NCBI GenBank assembly: GCA_039090855.1
Contig: CM077024.1
Coordinates: 61,279,594 to 61,343,593 of the forward strand
Direction: 5' to 3'
Origin: Macrothele yani
Lineage: Eukaryota; Arthropoda; Arachnida; Araneae; Macrothelidae
DNA length: 64,000 nt
Part shown: in pieces, positions 61,961 through 64,000 of the stretch
Numbering within the stretch: position 1 is the first letter of the stretch
Layout: every line of letters starts with the position of its first letter
Made by a program: the position numbers and the translations under genes
Notes under the pieces: generated by a model
Database searches by the model: none
Told to the model about the DNA's origin: nothing
The model's input: the letters and a program-made list of their open reading frames with translations, nothing else

Positions 61961-64000
61961 TTATCTCGAGGACGCATAAAAAACTCTAGTGCGATAACGT
62001 TTTCCAGGCCTAATCGGTCTGGTAAAATCAGGTGGCTTAGATCTTTTCAAGGACTTTAATGGATCTGGAACATCGGTCTGCTGTCGGTCAAGAAATCCCG
62101 GCGGCTGACGGGAACGGTCAGGAATGGCGGAAATCCGTCGGTCCGGAACGGCTGAAGTCTGTGGGTCCGGAAATCCTTGCGGCTGAGAAGAACGGTCAGG
62201 AATGGCTGAAGTCTGGCGGTCCGGAAATCCCTGCGGCTGATAGGAACGGTCAGGAATGGCTGAAGTTCGTCGATCAGGAACGGCCGAAGTCTGGCGGTCC
62301 GGAAATCCCTGCGGCTGATAGGAACGGGCTCCCCCAGGCTTTTGATATGGAGTCCCTTTGTGCTGGGGCCCGTTGTGTCCTTCCAGTATTCTTTTGGACG
62401 GACGTGGCTCCGGCCACATCGTTTGCTTCCGCTTACGCCCGCGTGGCATGCGAGTAGCAGCAGGCATCGGCCCTGTTTGCCCTGAACGTAGGTTCCAGGG
62501 GCGAACCCCGGGCGGATGCAAAGATTTCTGCCGTCGTCGCTGTTGTGGCGAAGCAGATTGGGAGACAAGTTACGTTTACGCCCAGCTTTTGGTGGTTCTG
62601 GACGGTTTGTAATATTGAAATTATTGTTCATAACTGATAAATCAGAAATATCCGAAGCCTCTGAGTCGCTGCTGTAATTCAGTGGTCGTGCAGGGCGATG
62701 TTTATGTTTGCCTATAGGAATACTTTCTGACGAGGTATTCAAAGAAGTAGGAGCCTGCGTTGGTGCAGAGTTATCAGGAAACGGCGCAGCAATAGTCTTG
62801 GCAATGGTTGGAGGGAAAGGAACGATACTAGTATTCGAAGAACTTGAGTCGAACCTTGGTCTCAAGGGAGAATCAGGTTGCGTGTTTGGAAACCCGTCTG
62901 GAGGAGGGGAGGGTGAAGAAAAAATCACTGGAGATTCTTCAAAAATGTTTGTTGATTCGTCCAAAATATCTGGTGGTCGATCGTGAGATATAGACTCGTG
63001 AGTCTGTGGAACAGAAGGTTGAGTAGGATTGATTATGAAATCGATATTTCGTTCCTGATACTTGCGACACTGATCAACGTGTACGTATTGAAATTGATTG
63101 TCAGGTTTTTCAAGAACAATGTTATTTTCAAACACATTTGCCACCCGATATGGACCTTCGTAGCTGGGTGCAAATTTCTTCACTAAAGTATGCGAAACAG
63201 AAGACTGGAAGTGCGTTTCCACGAGAGTGAGATCTCCAACGACAAGATCTGGTTCCCTACGCCTAGGATTATAATATCTTGCTTGAGCTGCTTGTGCTCC
63301 TAGCATTGTAACACGAGCTTTTTCTGCCATGATGCGTACTGATTGCGGAGTTGGTCGCTGGTTTAGTTCGTCGATAATCCCCGTTAAATTATCAAAAAGG
63401 GTTTTAATTTTGCGACCCAGAAAAAGTTCTGCAGGAGTAATTTTAGTAGATTCGTGGACAGACGAGCGGAGGGCGAACGCAAAAAGCTCCAAATGGTCAT
63501 CCCATCTTTCATGATGATCCATTACAAATGTAGCAATCATTTTCACTAGCGTACGGTTAACGCGTTCCGCAGGATTACTCTGGGGATGATATGGGGAAAT
63601 GAATTTATGTTTAATGTGTAGTCTCGCACACATTCTTTCAAAAATGTCAGAAATAAATTGAGGACCATTATCCGAAACTACTTTATTAGGTGCACCATAT
63701 CTAGAAAATACTTCATTAACTAATACATTACAAATAACTTCTGCCGTAGCGGCTTTAATGGGAAAAACTTCAACCCATTTAGAAAAATTATCAGTTAGTA
63801 CTAAAACGTAACGAGCTTTGTTTTTAACAGATAAAGGATAAGGTCCCAATAAATCTATTGAAATAATATCAAAAACATGAGAACTTGAACTAGATTTCAA
63901 GTGACCGGCCGGTCTTACATTACAGTAATTATTAATCTGACACAAGTGTCATGATTGAACGTATGCGAGCACACTTTGGTACGTGCCAGGCCAATAGGCA
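61961..64000 (-). pseudogene. Gypsy-type pol: integrase and C-terminal tail, partial
   Basis: Runs off the right edge. The integrase zinc site ends HLCQINNYCNVRPAGHLKS with an in-frame TGA in place of the first Cys of the expected C-H-L-C. The core has ISIDLLGPYPLSV (first Asp), KVVSDNGPQFIS (second Asp) and HPQSNPAERVNRTLVKMI (Glu), then LGRKIKTLFDNL and the post-core PSYEGPYRVANVFENNIVLE chromodomain-like/GPY module. A Pro/Ser-rich tail follows. A frameshift near 62520 moves the end into the frame reading PRGRKRKQTMWPEPRPSKRI, with ~20-residue repeats (QPQGFPDRQTSAVPDRRTSA) and a Lys/Arg-rich C-terminus. Defective by at least one stop and one frameshift. Confidence 0.88.
62090..62335. repeat. 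in-frame ~60-bp repeats in the Gypsy tail
   Basis: CGGCTGATAGGAACGGTCAG, GAATGGCTGAAGTCTGGCGG and TCCGGAAATCCCTG recur three to four times with internal variation. In the coding frame they give QPQGFPDRQTSA-type peptides. Confidence 0.85.

Overview
The window is repeat-rich animal DNA, most likely from an arthropod. I found no host gene, rRNA, functional tRNA or CRISPR array. What is present is an invertebrate mix of mobile elements, many nested in one another: Tc1/mariner-type DNA transposons, an L1/Tx1-type LINE, an RTE-type LINE, a Penelope-like element (PLE), a Gypsy-type LTR retrotransposon, a hAT-type MITE, TTAA-flanked MITEs, foldback elements and two families of tRNA-derived SINEs. 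The species cannot be named from this sequence.

Layout. 1-10 kb: unassigned DNA, a 28-bp minisatellite, a mariner-like remnant, a TTAA MITE, a foldback carrying tRNA-like arms, and two dead Tc1 elements. 10-16.3 kb: a full-length 6.25-kb LINE on the minus strand, bounded by a 12-bp target duplication and sitting inside the tRNA-like head of a SINE. 16.3-23 kb: a solo 180-bp LTR with a tRNA-like insert, a LINE ORF1 remnant, a Tc1 remnant, a SINE whose tail has been amplified into a ~72-bp tandem array, and a 2.3-kb repeat element inserted in that array. 25.8-29 kb: a mariner remnant holding a foldback and a SINE, a hAT MITE and a pogo/Tigger-like fragment. 29.4-37.4 kb: SINE-B copies and a Tc1 whose matching inverted repeats now lie 6.2 kb apart because two SINEs and an unidentified 4.2-kb insert sit inside it. 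37.6-40.7 kb: a Tc1 remnant and a 5'-truncated RTE LINE. 41-48.3 kb: mariner remnants and a degenerate ~150-bp tandem array into which a mariner and a nearly intact Tc1 (DD34E, open 375-codon transposase) have inserted. 48.4-54.1 kb: a mariner with a foldback, and two overlapping Tc1 fossils. 55.4-64 kb: the densest nest, in which a PLE is split by a Tc1, the Tc1 is split by a miniature LTR element, and the PLE is also interrupted near its end by a Gypsy element that runs off the window.

The most unusual structure is a miniature LTR element (TRIM) present as two complete copies (55.4 and 59.4 kb) and one solo LTR (16.3 kb). Every LTR is exactly 180 bp and contains a 72-nt tRNA-like sequence with A and B boxes. 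The short non-coding interior keeps a primer-binding site that fits tRNA-Lys and a polypurine tract. The polypurine-tract/LTR junction closely resembles that of the Gypsy element at 60.5-64 kb, which is therefore a candidate source of its enzymes. Plant Cassandra TRIMs carry 5S rRNA in a comparable position; a tRNA-like equivalent in an animal genome is the finding I would check first.
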